The notes: generated by a model not told the origin, from the sequence alone. Shown: positions 54,264 to 63,783, counted from the stretch's first letter. The stretch: 64,000 nt of DNA from Flavobacterium sp. ZT3R18 (GCF_007097385.1 NZ_VJZS01000015.1:53432-117431), one strand, 5' to 3'. Translations and numbers: made by a program.

Positions 54264-55757
54264 ATGTCTATTTGGAAAAGAAAACCATTAGCTCAACTAT
54301 TAGCAGAAGCTGCTGATTCTGAAAAAGGATTAAAAAGAACACTAACCGCTTGGTCATTGATTGCACTGGGAATAGGCGCTATTATTGGAGCAGGACTCTT
54401 TGTAAGAACTGCTACAGCAGCAGCCCAAAATGCCGGTCCATCCGTAACTTTAGCATTTGTTGTTGCCGCCATTGGTTGTGCGTTAGCAGGATTGTGTTAT
54501 GCTGAACTTTCGTCTTCTATTCCTATTTCTGGTAGTGCCTATACTTATACTTATGCTACAATGGGTGAATTTCTAGCTTGGATTATTGGATGGGATTTAA
54601 TCCTTGAATATGCAGTAGGTGCTGCAACAGTAGGGATTGCATGGAGTGAATACCTCAATAATTTACTGATCAATGTGCTTCACGTGAGTCCAATACCCTT
54701 CGAATTCTCGCACTCCCCATTTCAAAAAATAGTTGATCCAGTGACACAACACGTAACACACGGGATCATCAACTTACCTGCTTTGTTTATTGTTGGAGTA
54801 ATCAGTCTTATATTAATAAAAGGAATACAAGAATCTGCATTTATAAACGGAATTATTGTTATTATTAAAGTTACAATTGTAATATTAATCATCGTTCTTG
54901 GATGGCATTTTATCAACCCTGAAAACCACAAACCCTATATTCCAGCACCATCAATTTTTACAGATGAGCACGGAGTTGGACATGCATATGGAGGAATAAT
55001 GGGAATATTAGGAGCCGCTGGTACCGTTTTCTTTGCCTTTATTGGTTTTGATGCTGTAAGTACAGCAGCTCAAGAAACTATTAACCCTAAAAGAAATATG
55101 CCAATTGGTATTTTAGGATCTTTAGCAGTGTGTACCGTTTTATACATTCTTTTTGGACATGTATTGACAGGTTTAGAGCCAGTAGAATTTTTTAGAACAA
55201 GTGGTAAAGAAGCATCTGTTTCAAATGCAATAATACACGCTATGGGAGCAAGTTACAACTGGCTAGCACAGTTTGTTACTGTAGCCATATTAGCTGGATT
55301 TTCATCTGTTATTTTAGTAATGTTGTTAGGTCAATCCAGAGTTTTTTACTCTATGGGTAAAGATGGTTTATTACCAAAAATGTTTAGTGATTTACATCCT
55401 ACATACAAAACGCCATACAAAGCAAATCTTGCTATTTTAGTAATCGTTGGAGCTTTTGCCGCTTTTGTACCTGGAGATATTGTTGGAGACATGACCAGTA
55501 TCGGAACTTTATTTGCCTTTGTTCTTGTTTGTATTTCTGTGATCATTTTAAGAAAGAAAGAACCTAATATGGTTAGAGAATTCAAAACACCTCTTGTGCC
55601 TTTCGTACCACTTTTAGGAGTATTTGTATGTTGCGCTATGATGTACGGTTTAGGTTGGACTAACTGGTTAAGACTTTTTGCTTGGATGGCTATAGGAGTT
55701 GTTTTCTATTTTGCTTATGGAAAGAAAAATAGTGTATTGAATAATCCAAAAGAATAA
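54264..55757 (+). CDS. APC-family amino acid permease, cationic (CAT) type
   Basis: 497 residues with about 12-14 membrane helices. The N-terminal LKRTLTAWSLIALGIGAIIGAGLFV is typical of the CAT subgroup (YfnA-like), with the GIGAIIGAG motif in helix 1. Other conserved parts are GFDAVSTAAQETINPKRNMP and RVFYSMGKDGLLPKMF. Substrate (lysine, arginine or others) not readable. It is monocistronic with a strong terminator. A second, LAT-type APC transporter is at 18831. Confidence 0.95.
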   Translation: MSIWKRKPLAQLLAEAADSEKGLKRTLTAWSLIALGIGAIIGAGLFVRTATAAAQNAGPSVTLAFVVAAIGCALAGLCYAELSSSIPISGSAYTYTYATMGEFLAWIIGWDLILEYAVGAATVGIAWSEYLNNLLINVLHVSPIPFEFSHSPFQKIVDPVTQHVTHGIINLPALFIVGVISLILIKGIQESAFINGIIVIIKVTIVILIIVLGWHFINPENHKPYIPAPSIFTDEHGVGHAYGGIMGILGAAGTVFFAFIGFDAVSTAAQETINPKRNMPIGILGSLAVCTVLYILFGHVLTGLEPVEFFRTSGKEASVSNAIIHAMGASYNWLAQFVTVAILAGFSSVILVMLLGQSRVFYSMGKDGLLPKMFSDLHPTYKTPYKANLAILVIVGAFAAFVPGDIVGDMTSIGTLFAFVLVCISVIILRKKEPNMVREFKTPLVPFVPLLGVFVCCAMMYGLGWTNWLRLFAWMAIGVVFYFAYGKKNSVLNNPKE

Positions 55758-55772
55758 ATTCAATTGATATAC

Positions 55773-55815
55773 AAAAAAAGGGATTTTAAAGCTTAGCTTT
55801 AAAATCCCTTTTTTT
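55773..55815. terminator. Strong bidirectional terminator
   Basis: AAAAAAGGGATTTTAAAGC-TTA-GCTTTAAAATCCCTTTTTT, nearly perfect 19-bp stem. It ends the permease gene and may serve the convergent PspC gene. Confidence 0.94.
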
Positions 55816-55829
55816 TGCTTTAAAATTAT

Positions 55830-56057
55830 CTATAAATCAAAAACAGAAGTTCGTTTGGCACGAATTAAATCTTTAAGTCGGATCCAGAATGCCAATGTAA
55901 GATAGACCCCAAATCCCAATCCTGCAGTAACAAACGAAATATAGATAAAAAACAAGCGAACACTTGTTACTCGCATTCCTAATTTATCAGCCAATCTGGA
56001 AGAGACGTGAAAACCGTATTTTTCTAAAAAATATTTTAATCGTATTACTGCTCGCAT
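55830..56057 (-). CDS. PspC-domain small membrane protein
   Basis: 75 residues. The PspC-like motif is FHVSSRLADKLGMRVTSVRLFFIY, followed by one hydrophobic segment (ISFVTAGLGFGVYLTLAFWI) and a basic tail. PspC domains occur in phage-shock and envelope-stress responses, usually with PspA or a PspB-like partner; none is visible in this window. Just ahead of the start there are three TTATGGG units. Confidence 0.88.
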   Translation of the reverse strand: MRAVIRLKYFLEKYGFHVSSRLADKLGMRVTSVRLFFIYISFVTAGLGFGVYLTLAFWIRLKDLIRAKRTSVFDL

Positions 56058-56066
56058 TGTTTTGAG

Positions 56067-56087
56067 TTATGGGTTATGGGTTATGGG
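56067..56087. repeat. Three tandem TTATGGG units
   Basis: Three exact 7-bp copies, beginning 10 bp upstream of the PspC ATG. A slippage-prone tract in a leader. Confidence 0.85.
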
Positions 56088-56198
56088 CAAAATTACAGAA
56101 TCTTTCGATACCAAAATCGAATACCTAAAAAGTACTTCAACACATTATCTCAAAAAGAAACCAGAATATTGAACAATCAACAATTGCTCACTAACTGC

Positions 56199-57470
56199 CT
56201 AATTGCTTTTCAATAATTCCATTCCAATAGCGCAATCCAAACATTTACTCTTATTACAATACTCATTTTTGAGTTGTAAAAGTGACTGGGTTTCAAATGC
56301 GTTTTTAGGCTTTAAGCCAAAAGAACTGAACTTATCAATAATTGAATTTTTCTCTGGCTCAACCTCATTTAAAATATTGATTAAATCCTCCGACACCTCC
56401 TTTCCCTGGCTTTTGGCGTAAGCAAATTGAAGTGGAATAATCGTATTTAAAACTATCAAATCAAGAAACGATTGAGACAACGCTTTCTTTTTCTTTGGGC
56501 TTTCTTTGTCAAATTGATAATGAGTTTGCCAATATGGAGCGACCGAAACACTAAATATTTCATAAATAGTTTCAAGGGAATTCAAGTCGCTTATTTTTGA
56601 AAATAGATTTTGCTGCTTGTGGTATAAATTGGCTAATTGGGAAAGCCGAATCGTGGGAAAGTTATCGGGACGGTGTTTGAAAAACTGAACGGGTTCGATG
56701 CAACTTTTCTCTATTTGGTATTTATGAAGCAAATAAAAATACCTGAATTTTAAATCTTTAAAGTAATTATCTTCTTTCTCGGCATCTAATAATCCCGCAG
56801 AACCAAAAAGCAGAGCCTCTAGATTCTCGACTTCAAAACATTCTTTACGGATTACCGAAAACGGGATAGACTGAGCGATTTTGAGAAATATTTCCCCATT
56901 GGTATTCAAACCAAAATTCTTTGCCAAAAGGCAGAATAAAACCGCTTCCCAATCGTTGTTGGTTGACTCTAACAACTCCAAAATGGGTTTAGATTTCCTT
57001 TCTAAGCGTTCAAAAAACAAACGTTCTTGCCAATTTATTAATGCAAATTGAGGAATTTCTTTTAATTGCTTTTCGCAAAATATCCAAGACTTGGGAGATA
57101 ATAACTTTTGATAATTGTTGACCGTAGCTGTACTAACATAGTTTTTGAGTTCGAGAACAGGAATTTCGGTATTGTTACTTCTGTAAATTTCAGAATCGTG
57201 TTCCCAAACTACATGCAGAATTACATTTTCATAACCCGCATCTTTCTCGTGATGATGCACATACCAATCGGATGATTTGAGATGAATTTCGACATTTCCC
57301 GCCCATTTTTGGTTTCCAATAGTAATTTGGGCATTGAAAAAATCGGGGCCTGCTAATTCTAAATACTGCCCTACATTACTGATAGTGATTTCCTCCTGAT
57401 TGGAAGTTTTGAGATTCAAAGTATCAAACTTTTTGAATCTCCAGAGGTAGTGGAGAAAATCTTCTTTCAT
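56199..57470 (-). CDS. DUF2851 family protein
   Basis: 423 residues. It matches the DUF2851 family of Bacteroidota: MKEDFLHYLWRFKKFDTLNL start, GQYLELAGPDFFNAQITIGNQKWAGNVEIHLKSSDW, HHHEKDAGYENVILHVVWEHD, and a C-terminal Cys cluster (NEYCNKSKCLDCAIG). The Cys residues (YCNKSKCLDC) suggest metal binding. Function unknown; no catalytic motif identified. The gene stands alone; the exonuclease gene lies 150 bp upstream with a repeat between. Confidence 0.93.
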   Translation of the reverse strand: MKEDFLHYLWRFKKFDTLNLKTSNQEEITISNVGQYLELAGPDFFNAQITIGNQKWAGNVEIHLKSSDWYVHHHEKDAGYENVILHVVWEHDSEIYRSNNTEIPVLELKNYVSTATVNNYQKLLSPKSWIFCEKQLKEIPQFALINWQERLFFERLERKSKPILELLESTNNDWEAVLFCLLAKNFGLNTNGEIFLKIAQSIPFSVIRKECFEVENLEALLFGSAGLLDAEKEDNYFKDLKFRYFYLLHKYQIEKSCIEPVQFFKHRPDNFPTIRLSQLANLYHKQQNLFSKISDLNSLETIYEIFSVSVAPYWQTHYQFDKESPKKKKALSQSFLDLIVLNTIIPLQFAYAKSQGKEVSEDLINILNEVEPEKNSIIDKFSSFGLKPKNAFETQSLLQLKNEYCNKSKCLDCAIGMELLKSN

Positions 57471-57594
57471 GTCTTTTTAGATAATAGATAAAAAGATGAG
57501 AGATAATAAACTCATCCTAAAGAACTAAAGTAGTAAAAAAAACTAATAACTTGTCTTACAAATACAAAAAAATCATTGTTAAGAAACGCTAAAT

Positions 57595-57620
57595 GAGATT
57601 GCTTCGTTCCTCGCAATGAC
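57595..57620. repeat. GAGATTGCTTCGTTCCTCGC-type short palindrome
   Basis: GAGATTGCTTCGTTCC then TCGCAATGAC; ATTGC/GCAAT forms the stem. This unit looks like a widely dispersed genomic repeat. It abuts the exonuclease stop. Confidence 0.5.
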
Positions 57621-58102
57621 TAGCGGAGCAAATACAATTTGGCACAAGCTCTCGCATCTGATAAAGCTTCATGATGGTTTAGTTTTATATTCATTTCACG
57701 GCAACAATCACTGAGTTTTGTTGGTTTCAATCCTTTGGCTTTGTATATTTTTACGGTGCACTCCCAGCGAGAACCAATATTTAAATCCTCGTAATCAAGA
57801 CCATAAAGTACCATTGATTTGACCAAAACATTACGGTCAAAGCTTTCGTTATGAGCCACTACGACTCTGTTTTGCAGCCGTTTTTTAATCTCAGGAAATA
57901 CTTGTGCAAAGGTTTTTGCATTGACCGTATCTCTTGGATAAATCCCGTGCACTCGTATCGTAAAAGGATTGTATTCATTATTGGGCGGTTTGATTAAGGT
58001 AACAAACTCATCTACAATAACACCATTTTCAACAGTAACAATCCCTACGGAACAGGGATGATATGCAGTGGCGGTTTCAAAATCTATAGCGGTAAAAGTC
58101 AT
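57620..58102 (-). CDS. 3'-5' exonuclease, DnaQ/DEDDh family
   Basis: 160 residues, a stand-alone exonuclease domain. Exo I: Asp7 and Glu9 in AIDFETATAY. Exo II: HNESFDRNVL (Asp). Exo III: HHEALSDARACAKL, carrying the DEDDh His and final Asp. Single-domain versions of the polymerase III epsilon fold are thought to proofread or repair; here no polymerase partner is beside it. It ends directly on a palindromic repeat. Confidence 0.92.
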   Translation of the reverse strand: MTFTAIDFETATAYHPCSVGIVTVENGVIVDEFVTLIKPPNNEYNPFTIRVHGIYPRDTVNAKTFAQVFPEIKKRLQNRVVVAHNESFDRNVLVKSMVLYGLDYEDLNIGSRWECTVKIYKAKGLKPTKLSDCCREMNIKLNHHEALSDARACAKLYLLR

Positions 58103-58137
58103 GTGATTTTAGATTGTTGATTGCAGATTTTAGATTT

Positions 58138-58179
58138 AAAAAAAGATTGGGATTTTATGTGAATCATAAAATCCCAATC
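58138..58179 (-). terminator. Rho-independent terminator after the CBS enzyme
   Basis: GATTGGGATTTTATG / CATAAAATCCCAATC perfect 15-bp stem, with seven T next on the minus strand. Confidence 0.93.
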
Positions 58180-58188
58180 CAAATAAGA

Positions 58189-59550
58189 TTACTTCATCGA
58201 TCCAATAATATCGTACTTGGTAATAATATGGTGATGCCCGTTTCCTAAATCCACCAAGACGGCTTCATTTTCTTTGGTAAACAATCTGGAAACTTCTTCG
58301 ATTGGCGTTCCCATTTTTACGATTGGATAGGGTTTTCCCATCACTTCACGAATGGGTCTTTTGGCCGAGTTCTTGTCATGCACGTAACTTCTGAACAAAT
58401 CACTTTCATCCACCGAACCTACAAAACCTGTTACATCGATTACCGGAATTTGTGATATTTTGTATTTACGCATTCTTTCGATAGCGTGCGAAACCAATTC
58501 CTCGGTACGAACAATTACCAATGGTTTATCGATATGATCTTTGATCACATCCTCGGCTTTGGTAATATCATCGTCCAGGAATCCTCTTTCTCGCATCCAG
58601 TCGTCGTTGAACATTTTACCCACGTAACGACTTCCAGAATCGTGAAACAATACCACAACCACATCTTCTGGCTTGAAATGCTCTTTGAGCTGCAACAATC
58701 CTTTTATGGCAGCACCAGCCGAATTTCCCACAAATATTCCTTCTTCAAGGGCAATTTTTCGAGTATAAACTGCCGCGTCTTTATCGGTTACTTTGGTAAA
58801 TCCATCGATCAGAGAGAAATCAACATTTTTAGGTAAAATGTCTTCCCCAATGCCTTCTGTGATATAGGAATAAATTTCATTTTCGTCAAAAATTCCAGTT
58901 TCATGGTATTTTTTGAACACTGAACCATAAGTATCAATTCCCCAGATTTTGATGTTTGGATTTTTCTCTTTCAAGTATTTTCCAACCCCAGAAATCGTTC
59001 CACCTGTTCCCACACCCGAAACGAAGTGAGTGATTTTACCTTCGGTTTGTCTCCAGATTTCAGGACCTGTTTGCTCGTAATGTGCCAAAGAATTCGATAA
59101 ATTATCGTATTGGTTCACATACCAAGAGTTAGGCGTTTCTTCGGCTAATCTTTGCGAAACCGAATAATACGAACGAGGATCAGTAGGCTCCACATCGGTA
59201 GGACAAACCACCACTTTGGCACCAACCGCACGAAGAATATCCATTTTCTCTTTAGATTGCTTGTCGGATATCACACAAATCAATTTGTATCCTTTGATGA
59301 TGGCCACTAGCGCCAAGCCCATTCCCGTGTTCCCCGAGGTTCCTTCAATTATGGTCCCTCCTGGTTTTAATCTACCATCAGCTTCGGCATCTTCAATCAT
59401 TTTTACAGCCATACGGTCTTTTACCGAATTCCCTGGGTTGAAAGTCTCTACTTTGGCCAAAACCAAAGCATCTACTTCCGCAGTTACTTTATTGAGTCTC
59501 ACCAAAGGTGTATTCCCAATAGTTCCTAATATATTTTCTGAGTATTGCAT
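58189..59550 (-). CDS. Cystathionine beta-synthase-like PLP enzyme with CBS domains
   Basis: 453 residues. The N-terminal fold-type II PLP domain (about 1-330) resembles cysteine synthase/cystathionine beta-synthase: the Schiff-base Lys44 in NPGNSVKDRM, the phosphate-contact GGTIIEGTSGNTGMGL, and FVSGVGTGGTISGVGKYL. A C-terminal pair of CBS domains (about 340-453, KYKISQIPVIDVTGF) should bind an adenosyl ligand. It lacks the heme-binding N terminus of mammalian CBS. Cysteine synthase and cystathionine beta-synthase cannot be separated by sequence alone here. Confidence 0.93.
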   Translation of the reverse strand: MQYSENILGTIGNTPLVRLNKVTAEVDALVLAKVETFNPGNSVKDRMAVKMIEDAEADGRLKPGGTIIEGTSGNTGMGLALVAIIKGYKLICVISDKQSKEKMDILRAVGAKVVVCPTDVEPTDPRSYYSVSQRLAEETPNSWYVNQYDNLSNSLAHYEQTGPEIWRQTEGKITHFVSGVGTGGTISGVGKYLKEKNPNIKIWGIDTYGSVFKKYHETGIFDENEIYSYITEGIGEDILPKNVDFSLIDGFTKVTDKDAAVYTRKIALEEGIFVGNSAGAAIKGLLQLKEHFKPEDVVVVLFHDSGSRYVGKMFNDDWMRERGFLDDDITKAEDVIKDHIDKPLVIVRTEELVSHAIERMRKYKISQIPVIDVTGFVGSVDESDLFRSYVHDKNSAKRPIREVMGKPYPIVKMGTPIEEVSRLFTKENEAVLVDLGNGHHHIITKYDIIGSMK

Positions 59551-59705
59551 TATGAGTTTAGATTTTAGAATTTAGATTTTAGATTTCTTTAGAATTGTAA
59601 AACAAAAGCAATATTGCTCAGGCCTTACACCTTCAAATTACAATTTCACTTTTTACAATTTACAGGCTACATTATACAATTTACATTTACACTTTTTCAA
59701 AAAAA

Positions 59706-61664
59706 TTAGTTGAAGAAGTTCCAAACTAATCCAAATCGGATTAAGAAATCACGATACGGATAATCGGGAGCCGAAAAATAATTATTTTTTGAAAACAGTG
59801 AATTAAAATGTTCCGCTTTCAAATAAATTCGAGTACGTTGAATTCTTGTATTTATAAAGAAATCAAGATTCGGATAATTTCCTATCTTCACTTTGTCTTG
59901 AACAAAAAACTCTCCAACCAACGGATTATAACCGTCACTATAATAACTGGTAAAGTAATTCAACTCTATCCCTGTTTGCAGATACAACTTTTTCTTAAAA
60001 AAATAATCCGACACATACAAGGTGTTTCTGGTTACAAATTCTGGAACATTCAAAATAGAATTAGATTGCTCTACTTTTTGAAACAACAACGTATTGTCTA
60101 ATGCCCATTTTCCAAACACAAACTCTCTAGCAACCTTTAGCGAAGCATAATTAATCACGTTACCATATTGAGCTGGTGTTACTATTTGCTTACCTTCATT
60201 TCTTTCGATTGCTGTTGTGATATCTGCAAAATACAAATGATCTTTTATCGAATTGAGTTGCAAAGAAAGTGAAACCCATTTTGTTGTGGCATTGACACTA
60301 ATGGCGTTAATTTTTTCATTCTGAAAATCGTTTGACCAATTGTATGCCTTATAACTACTTTGATACAAATTATAATTGTTGTTTGGCAATTTATTCATAT
60401 TCTGGTAACGGAAAGAGATTTGATTCTCGTCATTAATATCATACTGAGCCGAAGCATCTAAGTTCGATAAATTTTGATCCGTAACCGATTTCGAATATAA
60501 AAACTTCCCATTCCATTTGTCTTTCCGATAATTATATTGTCCACTAACCGTGTTTATGTTTTGACTTAACAAATTTGGAATAACCACATTATTACTAAAA
60601 TACAGTATTTTGTTATAGTAATAATTAGAGCGAAAATCATCTACAAAAAAAGTAAAAGTTCCTAAAGTGGTGTTCTCATACATCAACCCCAACTTGTTGT
60701 ACATTTTATTGTATTTTGTCTCATCGTTGATGCCGCTTGTCACGAAAGATTCCCCGTAACGATACACCTGTTTTCCTGCAACTGAAGAGGCTATCGTTTT
60801 CTGTGTATAATTAAAATGTATATTTTCATAATTAAACTGTTCGGTCACATATAAATTATTGGCATCTTTTTTTCTATTTACTCTAAAGGCTTGATCCACA
60901 AAAATTCGGTTTCCTTTTAGCAAAGACATGGCATCTTCAAAATAAACCCCCAATCGGGCTCTATTGTCAAAAGCAGTTTCACCATTTTCAAAATCACTTA
61001 CAGAGCTAATTCCACCATTTTCCTCGTTCTGAATCTTCTGACCGGTATAATGTGTATTGGCAACATAACGACCATCCTTTGTATTATAACTCGTTGTGAA
61101 TCTAAAATTTCCGGTTCGAGACTCTTGGTTAATATACCTTCCCTCCGATCGTAATGCTCTGTACGCAATAGAAAAATTCAGTCTTGGAGACGTATTCAAC
61201 GTAAAATAAGAATCCGCCGATTGCCCTCTTTGTATCGTCGTTTTAAAATACAGCTCGGTTACTGGAGTGGCTACATTTGCATATTTAATTTCATTGGCTT
61301 TGATGTAATCAAACTGTTTTGCTGTAAAACCAAACTCGGGATAAGGCGAAAAACCATTTATTCCGTACTGCAACGTATTGTATGTTTGTCCCACATTGGT
61401 AAAACGCAAAAGACCAAAAATATCTTTCCTCAAATAATTATGACTATATTCTTTCTTTATAGACTGGGTCGTATCAATATAAGTCGTATCACGATCTACC
61501 GAAATAAACTGATACATATCAATAGTTGCCACTGGCGCTTTTTTCTTTTTTATAGAGTCCGTAGCATTGTATTTGCTATTATAATCTATTTCTTTGGCAC
61601 TATTTACTTGAGAAAACAGGAGAATTGGGAAAGCTAAAAAAAATAAAGAAAAGAAAATTCTCAT
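59706..61664 (-). CDS. Putative porin (Porin_10 family)
   Basis: 652 residues. A signal peptide (FFSLFFLAFPILLFSQV) is followed by a beta-barrel-like sequence with alternating aromatic and polar strands and the C-terminal FLIRFGLVWNFFN ending in Phe/Asn, a typical outer-membrane strand. Short strands such as RLNFSIAYRALRSEGRYI and TGNFRFTTSYNTKDG recur across the protein. Bacteroidota 'putative porins' of this kind have no proven substrate. It is divergent from rnhB across a 562-bp spacer. Confidence 0.88.
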   Translation of the reverse strand: MRIFFSLFFLAFPILLFSQVNSAKEIDYNSKYNATDSIKKKKAPVATIDMYQFISVDRDTTYIDTTQSIKKEYSHNYLRKDIFGLLRFTNVGQTYNTLQYGINGFSPYPEFGFTAKQFDYIKANEIKYANVATPVTELYFKTTIQRGQSADSYFTLNTSPRLNFSIAYRALRSEGRYINQESRTGNFRFTTSYNTKDGRYVANTHYTGQKIQNEENGGISSVSDFENGETAFDNRARLGVYFEDAMSLLKGNRIFVDQAFRVNRKKDANNLYVTEQFNYENIHFNYTQKTIASSVAGKQVYRYGESFVTSGINDETKYNKMYNKLGLMYENTTLGTFTFFVDDFRSNYYYNKILYFSNNVVIPNLLSQNINTVSGQYNYRKDKWNGKFLYSKSVTDQNLSNLDASAQYDINDENQISFRYQNMNKLPNNNYNLYQSSYKAYNWSNDFQNEKINAISVNATTKWVSLSLQLNSIKDHLYFADITTAIERNEGKQIVTPAQYGNVINYASLKVAREFVFGKWALDNTLLFQKVEQSNSILNVPEFVTRNTLYVSDYFFKKKLYLQTGIELNYFTSYYSDGYNPLVGEFFVQDKVKIGNYPNLDFFINTRIQRTRIYLKAEHFNSLFSKNNYFSAPDYPYRDFLIRFGLVWNFFN

Positions 61665-62226
61665 TTGAAAAGGTTATAATTAGGCAATTATTTCACTGAT
61701 ATATCGAGCAAAGGTAAAGGATAAAAACGTATAAATAAAAAAACACCTCAATTTATAGAACAAACAACAAAACATAATTTAGTTATAAACTACAACTCCA
61801 CTATTCCGAATAACCTGGGCGAGCCACCAGTAGAAAAAGGGGCTAACTCACAGTACCGCTTATTCGCCCCTTTCTCTACTGCTGTCGGGCTATCCGCGCT
61901 ACTTTGGTAGCTAGCTTCTATCCCTCTCGCAACTCACAAGAACGATAGTGCAATCCCTAGATAATTCGTTTTCAGGCTGCAGTTTTCAGTCGCAGTCGCA
62001 GTTTTCAGAATTGTCTCTAAACATTGCAATTTGCTTTCTTAACACTATTTTTAAAAAAGTGAGCCTGTATTAGAAATATTTTTAAAATCAACATCTCTTT
62101 TGCCCTGAAAACTCAGACTGAAAACTAGCTCAATATCCACTATAATTCTTTTTCCGAAATCAATTTGCTCCACAAAAAAAAATTCAAGAAAAAATCACAA
62201 TATTTGCCACTCGAAAAGATTTCAAC
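61665..62226. other. Spacer between porin and rnhB
   Basis: 562 bp. It holds copy 3 of the structured element (61817-61931) and a GTTTTCAG/CTGAAAAC inverted-repeat zone (about 61965-62130: TTTTCAGGCTGCAGTTTTCAG on the left, CCTGAAAACTCAGACTGAAAAC on the right). No gene seen. Confidence 0.65.
61817..61931 (+). repeat. Structured intergenic element, copy 3
   Basis: Outer stem GCGAG/CTCGC, where copies 1 and 2 have GCGTG/CACGC (a compensated T-A to A-T change). Long arm CAGTAG...AAAGGGGC / GCCCCTTT...CTACTG. Hairpin GCTAC-TTTG-GTAGC, where the other copies have a TTCG loop. It lies between the divergent porin and rnhB genes. Confidence 0.85.
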
Positions 62227-62886
62227 ATGCTTCTAAATAACTTCTCTACTTTTCTACTCGAAACTGGCACCGACGAAGCCGGCCGTGGCTGTCTAGCCGG
62301 TCCAGTAACTGCTGCAGCAGTAATTCTTCCTATAGATTTTGAAAATACAATCCTAAATGACAGCAAGCAACTATCCGAAAAAGCGAGAGAAAAACTAAGG
62401 CCCATTATCGAAGAACACGCCATTTCATTCGCCGTAACCCATTTGTATCCGAATGAAATTGATGAAATAAACATTCTAAATGCTTCGATGAAAGGAATGC
62501 AGGAAAGCATCCTTAAATTAAACCAAATTCCCGAATTCATTATTGTTGACGGCAACCGATTATTAAACGCAAAATTGGGTTTGAAACACAATTTTGGAAA
62601 AAAATTCTCTAAAGCCGAAATAGAATTGTTAAAATCAATTCCAAATCAAAGTATTATAAAAGGAGATTCGAAATATTTAAGTATTGCAGCGGCATCAGTA
62701 CTAGCAAAAACCTATCGGGATGATTATATGAATCGCATCCATGAAGAATTTCCCATGTACAATTGGAAGAAAAACAAAGGCTATCCCACCAAAGAACATC
62801 GTGAGGCTATCCGAAAATATGGTGCCACAAAATACCACCGAATGAGTTTTAGATTGTTGCCAGAGCAGTTGAAATTGGATTTTTGA
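62227..62886 (+). CDS. rnhB: Ribonuclease HII
   Basis: 219 residues. It removes ribonucleotides from DNA and RNA primers. The active-site start [13 protein letters not shown] holds Asp16 and Glu17, and IIVDGNRLL has the third Asp; [24 protein letters not shown] gives the fourth acidic residue region. The C-terminal [16 protein letters not shown] is ordinary. It is separated from lipB by a palindromic repeat and a 16-A tract. Confidence 0.97.
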   Translation: MLLNNFSTFLLETGTDEAGRGCLAGPVTAAAVILPIDFENTILNDSKQLSEKAREKLRPIIEEHAISFAVTHLYPNEIDEINILNASMKGMQESILKLNQIPEFIIVDGNRLLNAKLGLKHNFGKKFSKAEIELLKSIPNQSIIKGDSKYLSIAAASVLAKTYRDDYMNRIHEEFPMYNWKKNKGYPTKEHREAIRKYGATKYHRMSFRLLPEQLKLDF

Positions 62887-63081
62887 TTTTTGATTAACGA
62901 TTTTTGATTGCAGATTTCTTATCTACGAGAAACAATGTAATTAAATCATTATAAATCAGATTAAAATAAAAAAAAAAAAAAAACAATTCAACAACAAGCG
63001 TTTAACTTTTTTGAAAATTCAAAAATCCAACAATCACAAGTACTACTGACATCTTAAATCTAAAATCGTTAATCAAAAATC
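62882..63081. repeat. GATTAACGATTTTTGATT-type palindromic repeat with A16 tract
   Basis: The left arm (62882-62919, TTTGATTTTTGATTAACGAT) pairs with the right arm (63056-63081, AAATCTAAAATCGTTAATCA). A run of 16 A is at 62968-62983. It fills the gap between the rnhB and lipB 3' ends. Confidence 0.7.
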
Positions 63082-63783
63082 TTAAATCAGAAACTTCGCC
63101 TCAAACAAATCAGAAAAATGTTTCAAGATTTTTTCTTTGACCTCTTGCTCATCTACTCTATCCACTCCAAGCTCTACATGAAGTGAAGTAACTGCTTTAC
63201 CACGAATTCCACACGGAATAATGTTGTCAAAATACCCCAAGTCGGCATTGACGTTTAGGGCAAAACCGTGCATCGTTACCCAGCGGGAAGCGCGAACTCC
63301 CAAGGCACAAATTTTTCGGGCAAATGGTGTTCCTGCTCCTAGCCAAACTCCGGTTTCGCCGTCGCTTCGACCACATTCTATTCCGTATTCTTGTAAAGTC
63401 AAAATAATGGCTTCCTCCAGAAAACGCAAGTATTTATGAATATCCGAAAAGAAATTCTCCAAGTCCAAAATAGGATAACCCACAATTTGTCCCGGTCCAT
63501 GATAGGTAATATCCCCTCCACGATTGATTTTATAAAAAGTAGCGCCTTTGGCTTCCAACTGTTTTTCGGATAAAAGTAAATTACTCAAATCCCCGCTTTT
63601 TCCCAGCGTATAAACGTGCGGATGCTCTACAAACAAAAAATAATTGGGCGTTGCAATAGTGGTTTCTTCTCTCCTGTTCTGGATTTTCAAATCCACAATA
63701 CCTTTGAACAGTTCTTCTTGGTATTCCCAAGTTTCTTTGTAATCTTTATTTCCTAAATCTTGAAGTTGGATGGTTTTGTTCAT
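63082..63783 (-). CDS. lipB: Octanoyltransferase LipB
   Basis: 233 residues. It transfers octanoyl from acyl carrier protein to lipoyl domains. Conserved NRGGDITYHGPGQIVGYPILDL, then GVWLGAGTPFARKICALGVRASRWVTMHGFALNVN and the catalytic Cys in PCGIRGKAVTSL. Standard length; the ATG at 63783 is good. It converges with rnhB. No lipA is visible in this window. Confidence 0.96.
   Translation of the reverse strand: MNKTIQLQDLGNKDYKETWEYQEELFKGIVDLKIQNRREETTIATPNYFLFVEHPHVYTLGKSGDLSNLLLSEKQLEAKGATFYKINRGGDITYHGPGQIVGYPILDLENFFSDIHKYLRFLEEAIILTLQEYGIECGRSDGETGVWLGAGTPFARKICALGVRASRWVTMHGFALNVNADLGYFDNIIPCGIRGKAVTSLHVELGVDRVDEQEVKEKILKHFSDLFEAKFLI

Noticed and set aside
15210..61931. CRISPR array
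   Set aside because: The repeats are few, far apart, self-complementary and lack regular spacers; there are no cas genes.
62968..62983. A16 tract as a phase-variable switch
   Set aside because: It is between two convergent genes, not in a promoter or coding region, and inside a low-complexity repeat.
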